64,000 bases of DNA from Hydrangea macrophylla (Eukaryota > Streptophyta > Magnoliopsida > Cornales > Hydrangeaceae). The notes beneath the pieces were generated by a model. The model saw nothing but the letters and a program-made list of their open reading frames with translations. It did no database searches and was not told the DNA's origin. The stretch spans positions 131,149,999 to 131,213,998 of the forward strand of contig CM066991.1 in assembly GCA_033977485.1 (NCBI GenBank). The letters run 5' to 3'. The translations under genes and the position numbers were made by a program. Each line of letters begins with the position of its first letter. The stretch's first letter is position 1. Shown piece after piece: positions 48,180 to 61,323 of the stretch.

Positions 48180-49280
48180 AGTTTCGGAGCCGTATAGAGA
48201 GTATCGTGGGATATACATATATACATATATGTTTAATCTAAGCAGTTTTTTGAGATTTCAATTTCAAACCCCTAATTTAAAGGTGATGGTAGGGAGAGAT
48301 ATTTGGATGACAGTTACCATATATATATATATATATATATTTCTATAATATGAGGATATTTTGGTCCCTAAAATAGGTGAGGGATTAATTCTTAAGTTGT
48401 GTGATACTAAGGACCAATTTCTAAAAAGGGTGACTATAATGGACTATGTATTAAGTGTCCCATTTGTTATAGGGCGTGTGGCCAAAGGTCTATGGAATGG
48501 CCAAAAATAGAGGATTAGTCCAGATGTGTTTTTTTTAATGCCAAATGTCCTCCAATTTTCTTTGTACCAAAATTGCCCCCAAAATGCTATTAATGTGAGT
48601 GTTCCTTAATTTTAGCTAACAAACCAACAAAATTAATTTCGTTTTTCTTATTTTTCAATCTTTAAAATGCCATAACTTTCAAATTACAAATCGGTTTTTA
48701 ATCAATTTATATGTCTGTGATTTACAAAACAATATCCATAGTGCCTATAAATTTCTTTTAAAAAAATAGAAATTTTGCAGCTCACAAACGGACATCAACA
48801 ATTTATTTATTAATTTATTTTTGTATGTAAAACCGACACTTCTATTGCATAGATCTTGAAAAAAATACTCAAAAAAAAAAAAACGACCAAAGAATCACAA
48901 AGTTATGGTAATATTAGCACATTTTACTGTCGTTAGAGCAAATGTTGCTGTCGCAAAAATTTTCAAAATTATGGCCAATTTTCATATGGTAATGCCTTTA
49001 CGGTAAAATTTACATATGTTACTGTCTATATACTACTACGTAAAAAAAAAAAAAAAAAATTCATCTAAAACAACCACAAAATGGCAAAGTTATGGCCATT
49101 TTAGAATATGTTTGTGTCTTTAAGTGTTATGTCACTGTCTAATTTTCAGATGTTACTGCCTTTACCTTATTGCCCAAGGTAAAAGACAGTGATATACATA
49201 AATAAATAAATATATATCAAGCTTAGTACAATATCACTGTCAGACATGGTGTTATATTGGTCCGACAGTGACATGTTATA

Positions 49281-49321
<41 letters not shown>

Positions 49322-50315
49322 TTTCATAGTGACTATTGATCTTGTTTGATAGATATTTTCTTATAGATTACAAATATGTAAGTTTTATTCGAATTGGAGT
49401 TGTGGTTTGAAAGTTATAGCATTTTAAAGTTTGAAAAAAAAAATTCAGTGATAAATACGCTAAGGTGGCAAAGCAGAAATGTTCTACATGTGTGGCGTGA
49501 AAAATTTGTCAGTATCCTTATTTTCAGTTTAAAAATGGACATAATGTCATATAATTAAAAAACGATTGTCTTTATCTCCTTAAAAAAAAACGGGCTGGAC
49601 TGTTTGTAGAAAAGTCTCTATTTCAGGACTGTTATTTAATTCTTCCTATATATTTATTCTGCCATTTTGGATGAAGATTTTTTTTTTATTTTTTTATTTT
49701 TATAGTGGATGAAGATATTGATTGTAATTGAGTAGAATCTGCAGCACTTCATATTTTTTATATTTGAGAGAGGAAAAGCCACCCTTAGTCATAAATGAAG
49801 AGATAATCACGAAATTAATGTATGAGTCATCATTTTTTCCCTACATTTTGTTTCCCTAATTATGAGTATATTCTCCTTGATAATCTCCTCATCACAATGA
49901 GTGCTGAACGGATAAAAACAGGAAAACAAGATTTAGAGCATTATGCAAAAATGGTTGCACATTGTAGTGCAAATCAACATCATCAGTGTTGGAATTCTGA
50001 TTACTACACTTGAGATAAGCAAAGATGTCAAACACTGAAAAAGTACGTAACACATTTCAGATAAAAAATTACTGCTTATGTTGTGCCAAGTTGGCTGCTT
50101 GCATCCTTTGGGGGCCTTCATGTTTGGCTATGCAAAATTGAGTAAGGTCATGTTATTGAAGCTTCCCAAACCCCAACTCAATAGTCTTTCTATTCTCATT
50201 AAACAAAAACAGATACACTAACTGCAAGAACACCCATAGCCAAACCAACCTTACCAATAATACCCTTGAAACATGAAATCATGCACTGAATTTATACTAC
50301 TAAATATCAGTCAGG
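46832..50315. other. Repeat-rich intergenic DNA, no gene
   Basis: It contains the palindrome block at 47.19-47.71 kb, a GA microsatellite at 48141-48178, AT runs at 48318-48340 and 49289-49317, and several long A or T tracts. The short frames are low-complexity. Nothing resembles a protein domain. Confidence 0.6.
47190..47710. repeat. Dispersed GTGAGAAATTTCTCAC palindromes
   Basis: A perfect 16-bp palindrome, GTGAGAAATTTCTCAC, lies at about 47248 and 47298. One-base variants (GTGAGAAATTTCTCGC) lie at about 47194 and 47662. Half or decayed copies (GTGAGAAATTTAT, GTGAGAAATTCTTAC, GTGAGCAATTCAT, TTTTCTCACC) lie at about 47482, 47506, 47552 and 47708. The core GAAATTTC also fits the plant heat-shock-element pattern nGAAnnTTCn. 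Confidence 0.7.
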
Positions 50316-50475
50316 CTCTAAAGAGGGCGCCCTCTCTTTAGACCTCTGTTTTGGCCGTCGGATTATGTTTTCATTAATAACAGTTTTGTCATTCTACAGT
50401 TTTTAAATACAATCCGACGACTAAAACAGAGGTCATCTCTTTAATAAAGAGAGGTGGTTCTTTTTAGAGAATCTT
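50316..50475. repeat. Stem-loop MITE, about 150 bp
   Basis: CTCTTTAGACCTCTGTTTTGG..CGTCGGATT near 50334 is mirrored by AATCCGACGACTAAAACAGAGGTCATCTCTTTA near 50411. The inverted arms of ~45 bp surround a short AT-rich loop. The outer ends (CTCTAAAGAGGG / CTTTTTAGAG) are imperfect and no target duplication was settled. Confidence 0.65.
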
Positions 50476-50730
50476 TGACTAAATATAGTACTTGATCATA
50501 TATGTTATTGAATTTTGCATATTATGGAATAAAATTTGCTAGTATACACGTCTTACGAATTTGGGAATTTGAAATACAATTATTGACAACATTAATTATA
50601 ACCTATTTATTCCGGTATCTGAACAAATTGAAATGACCCATCTGCCCCTAACCCATTCCTATAACTCCCATGAAAATCCCAATTAACATGGAAAATTCCG
50701 CAAAACCCCAACTCGTAAACTTTCTGTTGA

Positions 50731-52372
50731 TCAAGCAAAACCAAATACAAAAGCTGCAAGAAAAGCCATAGCCAAACCAAGATTGCCGAAAATACCCCCG
50801 ACAGCGTACAATGGAGCTGAAGCACTCGGAGAAGGTGCCGTGGCAGCAGGAACAGAAGGAGAGGACAGTTCTGAAGGAGTTGGAGCCATTGAAGAAAGAC
50901 GAGGGACATGTATGTCAACTTTCTGTCCGGATAGGCAGTGACCGGGGACACCGCAGAGGAAGTGGTGGTGGCCGCGAGTGGTGATGGTGATGGAGTCGTT
51001 GCCCGAGGTGTGGGTGGCAATGGGGGCGGTTGTGTTGCATGACCTGTACTCTCTGTGTGTCACTTGCATCACATTGTGGAACTGTGGGTTGTATACAAAA
51101 ACTGTTGCACCATGTAACATTTGACATAAAATTTGTTAGGTAACTCAGGTTAGTGCAGATTAAATGGTCGGTAAGGGCATGTTTGGGAATGAATAAAATA
51201 GGAGCAAGTTTAGACATTTAGTCGTAGTCTTATATCATGGAGTGAGAAAAAAATAACCCAAGCGTGATATTAAATTGGGCACGGGCTCCTAGAGACATAC
51301 TCATGAATCTAGATTGGGAAGGGAGAGCTTTATAATTTCTACAAAATTACGGGGCGAGTCTACATATTTGCATGTTTATGAATAACACAAATGGCGGTTT
51401 TTTTTTTCTCAAAAATCTAGGGGTGGTTGTCCCTGCTTGCCCCCGTTGGATCCATTTTTTCGGACTTGTATTCAATAAAATGGCATCTACCAAATCCATG
51501 AATATAATGAATCAGTTTACCTCTTTTTTTTTTTTTTTTTTGGCTAAAGAGAAATTCATTAAGAAACAAATTTAAGAACAGAACACAAAGAGGGTCACTA
51601 ACCCCCTTGATACTCATCCTCAAAAACAGATCTAGGAATAGAATCAACCACGATGTGACCAGAGAGCTTACAATTGGGTAAAGTTATGAGCTACAAAATT
51701 AGCAAATCTAGAAATTTAGGACACAAGAATCACTTTACTATAACCAATTTGGCGCCTTCCAACAGCTCCCAAGGCAAGCATTATGATTAAGAAAATGATA
51801 TTTCTTCCCAACAACCCTGCACTTGTACTAAAAAGGAGAAACTCGGAGACAGCTATGAGAATCCTAAACAAAGTCAGGATTCAAACTGAACCTATGAGAT
51901 AAGCACATTTTGCAATGAATTTGAGCAGGCTGGTTTTCAATGAAGCAGAGACCAATAAAATTTCGTTTTCTGAGGTAAGAGTAAAAGACATTAATTAACA
52001 CATTTTTCTCCTTTTTTTGTTTACTCTGTTTGGCACAGAAGGTTGGGAAGTAGTACGCCCGGTTCACCAGGTTCTACCACTGGTGGCTAAGAACTACCCA
52101 GAGTTCCATTGAAGAAATGAGTTCATATGGAATTATTAAAACACCCACCCAAACACACACACACATACACACACATATCACTACCTCAGCAAGTTTGTGC
52201 GAGTGTGCCCCAAAACCACATAATCAAGATCGCATCCACATCCAAGAGATAATTCAAAGAAATAAGAACACCACACAACAGAAAGACATAAAGATTTTTC
52301 TTCGTGGTTCGGTCCAACCAACATACCCACGTCCACATCGGCTTCTTCTTTTATTAATCAATGAATACATGC

Positions 52373-52403
<31 letters not shown>

Positions 52404-55400
52404 CATGTTTGGACATTTATATTCTAACTCATCTTAGAATAAAGGCTTCCAATCCGCCTTCTTGTTGGACATTCAAGGCTACAATCCTACCTTCTTGTTG
52501 GACATTCAAGACTCCAATCCAACCTTCTTGTTGAATACTTGACCCCCGTCAAGAGCTCCTACCCATGAGGACACACTGACTAGTACTCTCTCCTTTCTCT
52601 CTAAGGATTCACCGATTACTCTCCGCCAAGGATTCTTCACTATGAATGCACTCTTGCAGTCATCTTCAGTATCACCCCGGTTAGGCCATGCCCACCGGCT
52701 TGAGCCGAAGCTCGCACACTGTTTTACTTGAGTTCTCTCAAGGAACTTGACTCTGTTTTCAAGATAATCTTCTTCTTTACCATGATCTCCTACTTACATA
52801 AATTACCTTTTCAAATCCTAGTTTAGATAAGATTAACCACATATGGTAATACTTGTACGCTAAGAAACTTCTCTCAAGTTATCTATATCTTATTATAATA
52901 ATACGGAAGAATCAAATGACACGTGGCATAAAAAGAGGCAGCCACTCCAAATACAGCCTCACGTTGTCACGCCGAAGTAAATAGTACGAAGAGGTAGCCA
53001 CTCCATCTATTCTCACGTTGACCAAGTTAATACACAGCATATACATATAAAATCAATTTTCTAATAGACAAGTCAACCAAGAGACAAATCATGGATACTG
53101 AATGATGGAACTCTCATTAATTGCATAAAAGTGGCCCTCATTACATTTTCTAATGTTTTGCCTCTACAAGACCCAAATACAGAAAAGTAGCCCTCAACCA
53201 AGAGCCAAATACAGCCTATTACAGAAAATTAGCCCCATTAATTGCATAACATTGAAACCCAACCAAAGTATGCGCCATTCTCTTATTAAATCCTTTCTCT
53301 CATACATTTCTCCCTTGAAAAAAGCCCTATATTGAAATATCTTCTTCTCTTTCTTCCATTTACACCCTAAATATAAGCCCTCAATTCCACATATTTAAGT
53401 CTCCAATTTATTTCCTCTTGATGCAGAAATTAAGAGAAATCATGATTTAGATTACTCTTAATAAAGGGCCACTCAATCATCCTCAACCTACGCATTGTTG
53501 TCAAATCTTCAACATACACCAGTCCATAAACTTCTACAAGCTTTCCATTCAGATTCAATGAAGTTATTGTGTAAGTTCTTTTGCTTCTTTCATACATTCT
53601 AAAGTTTTTATTTTGATTGCAATTTCTTCATTTGTGTGATTGTTTTTTATGACTGTATAAGGGGTTTCTGGTTGGGGTCATATTTGTTGTGTGTTATCTA
53701 AGTCGGAAAACCCATATGATTAGGTTAGTATGCATTGTTTATGTGGCGGTATGCTTTGATTTTCCATAGTGTTTTTTTTTTTTTTTTTTAATAATGAGGA
53801 AAAAAAAAAAAACTACAAGACTAAAAACTATTTCATTCAACCTATTATTGTATTGTGTGTTTGTCCAAATTTTTGGATCTTTGCATTACATCATGGTATA
53901 ACAAGATTGGCTTTGAAAGAAAAATAAAAAATATATATATAAAAAAAAAAGGTCTTTCTAAACTATTGAATCTTAATAAGCTTTTCGTTACTGGATCATA
54001 TAATAAATCATTGTTCAACTGTGTCTTTTGTTATTCATCTACAAAACTTATAATTTTGTTCCACTTCGCACATCAAGTAAAAAACAATTGTTCAAAAGTG
54101 ATCAACAATACAGTTGTTTGGACTTTATGGCGGAGTTGTACCGTTCTACCTCACATCAGCTGGTAATATCCATGCTCTCATAATTTTCCTATTTTTAATT
54201 GCAATTATTAGCCACACCAATTCGAGCTTATTTTGACTGACTTCTCTGAATTGCCTCAAGTAATAGGCTTGCTGCTATTTTCAATGAAAGGTAAAATAAA
54301 AAAAATAAAACAAAAAAATAAACGAAGACTACCACTCTAATCATTTGATTTTCTAATCTAACACATTTTCACCGGGAACTTTATGAAATGTGCAGGAGCT
54401 TAATTGGAATATCTACAAGAGAAATCACTTCATGCACGTATGTTGAGGATGAGCTGAATGAAATATATAGGTTCTAATATCGATAACTTCGAAATCTGTT
54501 GATTCCAAAGTAGATACTGAACTACATAAACGCATTATATTTTGAACACGTGTTATCTGGAAGATTGTTTTTGAAGTCTTTAGTTTGTTTATAAAGGGTT
54601 GAATCATAGGCCATGCTTTCAGTTCCAATTTTTAGCAGCTCATGCTGTTAGTATTTAGCAAATCTCACATGTTATCTTCAAGTTTGTTTGTTTTATAAAA
54701 GTGTTGAATCATAACTTGGGACATGGTTTCTGTTTTGAATCCACGGGGTTGCAACTCAAGTTGTATCTTTACATCTTATTATAGTACGGAAGCCTAAAAA
54801 TGCCACGTGTCAAACTAATGGGCAACCAAGGCAAGTGTATATTGTGGTTTCCTAAATTTATTCGATATATTTTATTTCTTCTTAATTTCACCATTAATTA
54901 GGCCCGTTACACATTTTCTCTTCTTAACAATTATAATCCCACTCAATTCAATTTTCAATTCATCCTTAAAAATTTCTCCCGTGCATTGCAATGGTTGAAA
55001 GCTAGTTCTATATAATTAGAAAACCTTTCTCCCACCAATCAACTTTGGAAACTACCCAAAAATACTCTCCAACTCCAGTTAGGAAATCCGTTCCCACACA
55101 GATTTCCTATTCCCGCTCACGTGGATCACTGTGCGAGCAACATTTCAGTTTCCAATACATCTTTAGCTTCTCCCGAGAGCTCGCTCGGGCGGGGCCACAC
55201 TCGGACGACATTCCAACTTTAGGAAATTTTGCCCAACTTCCAACAAGCAATCCATTATTAAAACTAAATATTTTGGGCCGAAAAGAATTAAAGGCTGTAG
55301 TATGAAATTCTGTAATTTTCAGAGGGAAAGTTTAGAACTGTGGCTCAAATGTTGAATTGCTGCTGCAACCATAAATTTGGGTAGCCAAAAGCTGAACCAC

Positions 55401-57068
55401 TAAGAATTTAATATATCCAGCTCTGGTTTGGCTTGATTCAAATTTATCTAGAACTAATTTCAATACTAACCCCCAACTTTGTTCAATTTCCCAAGAAGGC
55501 TTGCTGGAACTTTTTTTCCCCCCAGTTACTGTCAGTTCTATTGGACAAACACCCCCTCACAATTAGCTTAATTACTATAAACTTCACCCATTTGAATTTT
55601 TCTTGTTAAACTTCACCTCTAGGCTCTAAGAATAAAAGATTACAGGAAATGAAATCTATCTAATTAGAGTGTCACGCTGATAACATGATGCTGACGTGTA
55701 ATTAGAGAACTACTGCTGTGCAACATACTGCGTGACAACCATCATTAAAGAGTGCACTATTGATAAGTGGGTGGCTGATGGAATTTTTTGTGGGCCCCAC
55801 GCCAACATTGCTCCATGTCCCACTGCATTATCAAAAGTTTTAAAATAAAAGGGAAATACTATTGTGAGAAGCTTCTCATATGAGAAGGCGGGTTTTAACC
55901 GTTGGATGAGCATCTAGCAATAGATGCTTCTCCAGATTCCTGAGAATCTTATGGCTAGATGCTCATCCAACGGTTAAAACCCGCCTTCTCACATGAGAAG
56001 CTTCTTACAATAGCATTGCCCAAAATAAAAAGAATAATGCTACACCCACGGATCTAAATCCCAGAATGGCCACTGGGTGGCCCCCACGTGGCAGCTAACA
56101 ACCCACGTTTCACGTATTTGGGCCCCAAAACAAAAAAAAAGTCTAGTGCCCGGACCCCTATATAGTGGGGGCACCACTAACCAGTAGCCCAGTAGGCAAT
56201 GGCAAGGCCACTCTTGACTCTTTTGAGGTCCCCTAAAGCTAACACAAGCAAACAAAGAGTCAGATGGTTTGCGTCTTTCTTAATTTCTTGGTGAAAAAGA
56301 TCTGAAAAAGAAATCAGATTACCAACAGAGAATTTTAATCTCCCGTTTGGAAGCTGAGAAAGTAGAGGAAAAGAGAGAGAGAAAATGATTTTTGATATTT
56401 TTTTTCTTTTTTGCATATTTTGGTCCCCCCGTGGCCACAAAATAATTGACAGAACCTCTTGGATCGATAAAGCCACATGGTTGTACTATCCCATTTACTA
56501 TCAGGGTTCCCAAATAATGTGAAAAATTGATTCTCAACATATCCACTTTTTTATTTTCCCTTCACTTTTCCAACACTTTCTCAGTAACCAAACGGAGCAA
56601 CCAGTGAGAATCCATCAATTAGCTACAAGAGATGAAGGGATTTGAATGAAGGATCAGAACCCATAATTGCCCAAAAACAACTAAGGTGATGGTATTTTTC
56701 TAAATACAACCTATATATACATGTATATACTCCACATTTCTGCGCTTAATAAGTTGCGGACTTCTTTATGTGAAATTACTACAATACCCTTAATGAAAAG
56801 GGATTCAAGGACTGAAAACAGGAATCCGCAACAACTTATTAAGTTGCGTACATCCGCACAATATATAGAGAGAGAGGGGCTTACGGATTATATCACCGAC
56901 TCGAAAGGACTTAGTAGCCGCCCACTGCTTGTAATCAACATTGCCAATGGTGGTCCAACCAGATGAGTCTCCTACCTTGTGCACAGCTCCAATGGACAAT
57001 TGAAAGGCAGAGAAGTACACAACTAAAATCAAAGCTATCACTGATCTTTTCTCAACACCCATACCCAT
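50731..57068 (-). CDS. Phytocyanin (stellacyanin/uclacyanin-like, GPI-anchored), 2 exons with a 5.8-kb intron
   Basis: Exon 1 is 57068-56885 and exon 2 is 51101-50731; borders are GT/AG and the split codon fits, giving 184 residues. It is a small blue copper protein of the cell surface, thought to work in redox or cell-wall events. A signal peptide covers about residues 1-28, before [10 protein letters not shown]. The plastocyanin-like fold has copper ligands His70 (QFHNV), Cys111, His116 and Gln121 in [15 protein letters not shown]; Gln at the axial place is the stellacyanin type. Cys83 and Cys117 should form the family disulphide. A Pro/Ser/Ala-rich stretch and a hydrophobic tail ([22 protein letters not shown]) indicate arabinogalactan modification and a GPI anchor. 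The intron position is the usual one, but the intron is very long for the family and holds a Helitron and a MITE. The join is inferred; no transcript was available. Confidence 0.85.
52120..52440. repeat. CA/CT microsatellites and a copia-LTR-like scrap in the phytocyanin intron
   Basis: CA repeats at about 52153-52177 and 52386-52403 and a CT run at 52372-52386 flank the phrase TTCGTGGTTCGGTCCAACC..CCCACGTCCAC. That phrase is shared by many plant LTRs. No ends or duplication were found, so this is at most a fragment. Confidence 0.35.
52882..55005 (+). mobile_element. Non-autonomous Helitron in the phytocyanin intron, with a second internal 5' end
   Basis: It begins TCTATATCTTATTATAATAA after host A (52881). 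It ends CCCGTGCATTGCAATGG, a short spacer and CTAG at 55005 before host T. A second 5'-end-like sequence, TCTTTACATCTTATTATAG, starts at 54764 after A and runs on into matching words (ACGGAAG, CACGTG) seen at the first end. The same 3' end therefore could serve a 2.1-kb and a 0.24-kb element. No Rep/helicase was found. The short frames inside (for example 53855-54166) are not recognised. Confidence 0.7.
55851..56021. mobile_element. Mutator-type MITE, 171 bp
   Basis: Inverted arms of about 65 bp run from GGGAAATACTATTGTGAG to the mirrored CTTACAATAGCATTGCCC and include GCGGGTTTTAACCGTTGGAT. The perfect 9-bp duplication AAAATAAAA lies at 55842-55850 and 56022-56030. A 9-bp duplication points to the Mutator superfamily. 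It sits in the phytocyanin intron. Confidence 0.88.
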
Positions 57069-58538
57069 GTCTCCAAACTTCTCCCTATAGCTTTCGTTTT
57101 TTTTTTTCCCCTCTTTTTTTCAGTCTTTCTTGGGAATTGGTCTGTAAAAACTGAAGGGGGTTTAGTGTTTGTGACCGTTTATAAATATCTTGCGATTCAC
57201 AGGTTATTTGGAGGTTCTGCAACTTTTCAAAAACAAAACAGTAAATTATACCTACCTCCCCCTGATTTATCTGGAATTTATGTTGACCTCGTTCTCATTT
57301 TTTTTTTTTTTTTTTTAAATTACACTAATCTCCCCCTATTTGAGGTTAGCTGTGTGTCACACCATCTCACTCATCTTCAGCTGTTTGAGAAACTTGGAAG
57401 GAAAGAGTGTTTTGGATGTTGATAGACTGTAGCATATACCAATACCCAATATGTCCAAATGCTTCTTTTTCAAACAATGTTGCTTTATACACAGGACAAC
57501 CATGTTGTTGTGTAGTATATTATACACTATAATGGAGTACAAAACAAGACTACACACTATCTATGACTATGAGTATGACCTGCCCTGCCCCTAAGATCAG
57601 ACAATCCATTGAGATTGGGGCTTGGGAGTTCAAACATGAATAGGATCAAGAAATTGGGGATTTTCCTCAACTTTATGTCAGACCGGCCCTGTGTTTTATG
57701 GGCCACAAATTCACTTCAAGCTTCAAAGATTGCTCCCTCTATAAAATTTCATCCCCAACAAAAAAAATAAAATAAAAAATAGATAAAAAATTTCTATTTA
57801 ACAAGTACTAACAAAGAATATATTTGCACAAAAACAAAAAATTACTAAAATTAACAAGTAAAGTTCCTTTTTTTAACCATTATTATTACTCCTACATGGA
57901 TTATGTATGCGAGTGGGGCGCTGTTAGACATGGGGATCCAAAGTCCTTGCAAGTGTAGCTTGTCCTCGGGGCTGTGTTGAAAACTATAAAGAGAGACCTG
58001 GGTAGGCGGGGCATGGATATCACAGGTTCCCATCATTACTTCAAGCATTAGTCCCCACGGATATTTCATTGTCAATTTTCAACACCCGAGTGGTAAGACT
58101 ATTTAGTAGTAAAATTTATTTTTCCCCTTCCATGGGCCAGAATTGCCTTCTCTCTCTTTCACAGGGAGACCACAAGTTTGGTAATAGTGAACAACCTGGT
58201 TGTTAGTGCTTAAAGAGAGACCATTAGATGAATAAGACGCCTTCAAGTTTGGTCAGCCTAATCAATGCTAATATATTGGTAATGGAAATGGAAATGTCTT
58301 GCTTTCTTTATTATTGGCCTCTTGTATTGAGTTGTTTGTGAGTAACTAACTGCAATAATTTCGTATTCAGGCTTAAGAGTGAAAACAAGGGAATATCAGC
58401 TGCGTTTGATTGAGTCACTTGAACAGTTGAACTGGGTAGAGACATACTCAAAATGTATATTGTATTTAGTTCATTTAGATAATTAGATTGATAGGAGAAT
58501 TCCTTATATACATTCTTACTTACATTAGATGGCCATTT
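57069..58538. other. Region between phytocyanin and the STP13-like gene, no gene
   Basis: On the minus strand, TATTTATAAAC near 57178-57188 is a possible TATA box about 115 bp upstream of the phytocyanin ATG. T tracts and a CT-rich leader lie between. The rest (57.4-58.5 kb) should hold the 3' UTR of the STP13-like gene toward its right end. No protein-like frame was seen. Confidence 0.5.
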
Positions 58539-60106
58539 CTATATATCTATATTTCCTTGGAATGTACAATTCATGCTTTTTAAGCATTTCAAACATGCAT
58601 CAAATCCGTTGGACTTCGAATCATTGCCTTTGCCAGTAATTGCGATTTCTGAGTTCACTTTCTCATCCATGTACCTCTTCCATAACCAGTGCTGCTTCCA
58701 AACTCTCTCTGTCATCTCCTCAATCGGAATGTTCTTGGTCTCCGGGAGTAAAAACAGAACAAAGAACGACATGATAACAACCCAACCCGAGAAGAACAAG
58801 AAAATGCCGTACTTGAAGTGACACAGCATGGCGAGAAATGCCTGTGCTATAACAAATGTAAATACCATGTTAACACAAACCGTCACACTCTGCCCGGCTG
58901 AGCGAGTCTCCAGTGGGAATGTTTCACTAGGAATGAGCCATCCCAAAGGCCCCCATGACCACGCAAATGCTGACACATATACGCACACCATAACAACTAC
59001 TAGGATTCCGTAGCTACTGTGGAGATTATTAGAATGGTCTGTGACCTTGAGTCCTAGAACTATGGCTATAACCACTTGGGAGAAGAACATTTGGACTCCG
59101 GCTTCTAGTAATAGCACGCGACGCCCCAGTTTATCGACCGAGTAGATAGATACAATCGTAGATACAAGATTGACAGCCCCTGTGATAACAGCAGAGTAAA
59201 GTGCTGCATCACTCTTAAACCCTAAAGTGTTAAACAGGACTGGTGCGTAAAACATGATTGCATTGATGCCTGTGAATTGCTGGAAGATCTGTTACAAACA
59301 TCCAATGAAACAACAAGATTAACAAAATTAAGCCTAAAGATAGTAAATCCTTCTTAACAGGACTATATTATTCAACAAGCAAGCAAGAGCAAAGTTCATT
59401 TCAGGTTCTGACATACATAGATTGAAAAGGAACGATTTGGCAATCCAGGTAGGTGAAGGCCCTAACTAAAGAAAAATTCGTTATAAGGGGACTGTTTTTC
59501 AAGAATCATGATTCTTGATGGAAAAAATGAATTGGATCGCATCAACATGGCCTTATAAAAGAGGTGATATATAGTAGTAGTGTTGGTGTTGGGAGAGCCG
59601 GAAACAAAAGTTCATTAATTAGAAGCTTGATTCAAAATTAATGAAAAGTTGGCTCTTTGTGATGAACCATGTACGTGTTGCAGAGAGAAATTTGGTGAGT
59701 GTATTAGCAGCAGCACCTTTTTAAAAATACATATGCAACAGTATGGTAAAGGGGGGATTAGGCTGACAGTACTCTCAATATCACTGTTTTCAAAATATGT
59801 GAGACTTGACTAACCTGTAAGGCCACGGCAATGATCAGTTGGGGCCGATTTCTCCTCATGAGGAGATTCCTAAAAGGGTGCTTCACTTCTTTAGCTATAC
59901 GGCTAGCCTCAACGAGCTCCAAGAACTCTGGTTCAATGTTGTCTGTGCCTCGGATCTTTCTGAGCACTGATTTACCTTCTTCCAAGAGACCGCGCTCGAT
60001 AAGGCTGTTGGGGGTTTCCAAAACCAAGAGGGACCCCAAGGTCAGGAAGAGTGCTGGAATTCCAGCCAATCCTAGAGATAGCCTCCAACCCCATCCTCCT
60101 TTGATT
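58539..60106 (-). CDS. STP13-like monosaccharide/H+ symporter, 3' part only
   Basis: Two exons are present, 60106-59815 and 59288-58539, with a 526-bp GT/AG intron and matching phase, giving 346 residues. The first opens with [20 protein letters not shown] and has [10 protein letters not shown] and VKHPFRNLL. The second opens with [20 protein letters not shown] and has [34 protein letters not shown] and [16 protein letters not shown]. These phrases match STP13 relatives, hexose/H+ importers of the plasma membrane known from stress and pathogen responses, much more closely than the STP gene at 38.8 kb. About 175 N-terminal residues (helices 1 to about 5), usually two exons, are not found up to 64000. 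Either an intron of over 3.9 kb leads past the window or the gene is truncated. What is here has no stops. Confidence 0.85.
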
Positions 60107-61323
60107 CTGTGATTGCAATGGACAAAAAGGCATATGATAGTAAGCAATAATGGTAGGAAAATAAGCAAACCAAAGCACTGCAATTTATTGTAATATGAAA
60201 ATGAAACTATTCAATTTTGTTGTCTACAACATTTGGAGTATGCCAATTAAGTTTCCAACATAAACTCATCAGAAATAAGTTGTCATCATACAAAGATAAC
60301 AAAATGCACCACTTCAAAAAGTTGTCCACATGGAAAATGGTATGATAGCTAGCTAGGATTTGTAATTAATTGCCATAAAGTTGAAGATGGGAGGAGTTTG
60401 AATCCGATAGTCATATATTGCCTGGTACCTTCAAATGCTTTGTAAATACAGATATCAATAGAGCCATTCATTAACATAAGTTGAAACTTGACTGGTCACA
60501 AACCTCCCCCCCCCCCCCCCCCCCCCCCCCCTACATAATTGTGTACTTAGACCACCACCCTAGGGAGAAACATTGGGGCTAACTGAAACATGGGCCGGAA
60601 GAATTCTTTCCAATTTTTTTTTTATGACGTCAGAACCCTTTCAAGGCCGGGCACAAAGACCTGACTTTCCAGAGTAAAACCCCAAATCTGGCAACCACCC
60701 TGCAAGCTACCAATTGGTAGTGAAAACAAGCTAAGTCTAGGCTATCCTGGCAGGTTTTCTTTCCTGATTCAATGGATCCTTAAAAATATAAAAGTGCCGT
60801 GAACTTATAACTATTCCTTCCGTCCTATATTTTGATTCCTACATTCCATTTTGGTATATCCCAAAATTAGTGTCCATTTTCTAAATTGGTATACAATTTT
60901 TACTTTTTTTTTTAAAACAACCATTCCTTGAAATTTATACTATGACAAAACTAAAAAAGTTATTGTAATGATTAGGGACAATTGTGGAAAGTAGGTGTAA
61001 ATTCTTTTTGTCCCCTTAATAAATTGAGTATCCAAAGATGGACTCAAAAAATAGAATGGAGGGAATACTAAATTAGGGTTTATGTGCCTTGAATTTCTGG
61101 ATCCAGATTTTTTGTGTCAAGTCCAGGCACATACATGTCATCGTGTACTAATAATTTCAATTAGTGGGCCATGAAGTCATGACTTCGAGGTGGTGAAACT
61201 GAAACCCAACTGTCAAACAGTCAAGCATCGTGTTGGACTTGGGGATAATCAATAATGCCAAGGTATCAAAGTAAACAAAAGCCTAAATTTGACCCAATTG
61301 TTGTTTGATTCCTCTAAGAAGTG
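60107..61323. other. Intron or upstream DNA of the STP13-like gene, no exon found
   Basis: A run of 26 C lies at 60506-60531. The remainder is ordinary AT-rich DNA without an STP exon on the minus strand. Confidence 0.55.

Noticed and set aside
50607..51020. 137-codon minus-strand frame overlapping the phytocyanin exon
   Set aside because: It is the alternate frame of exon 2; copper ligands and the tail are in the other frame.
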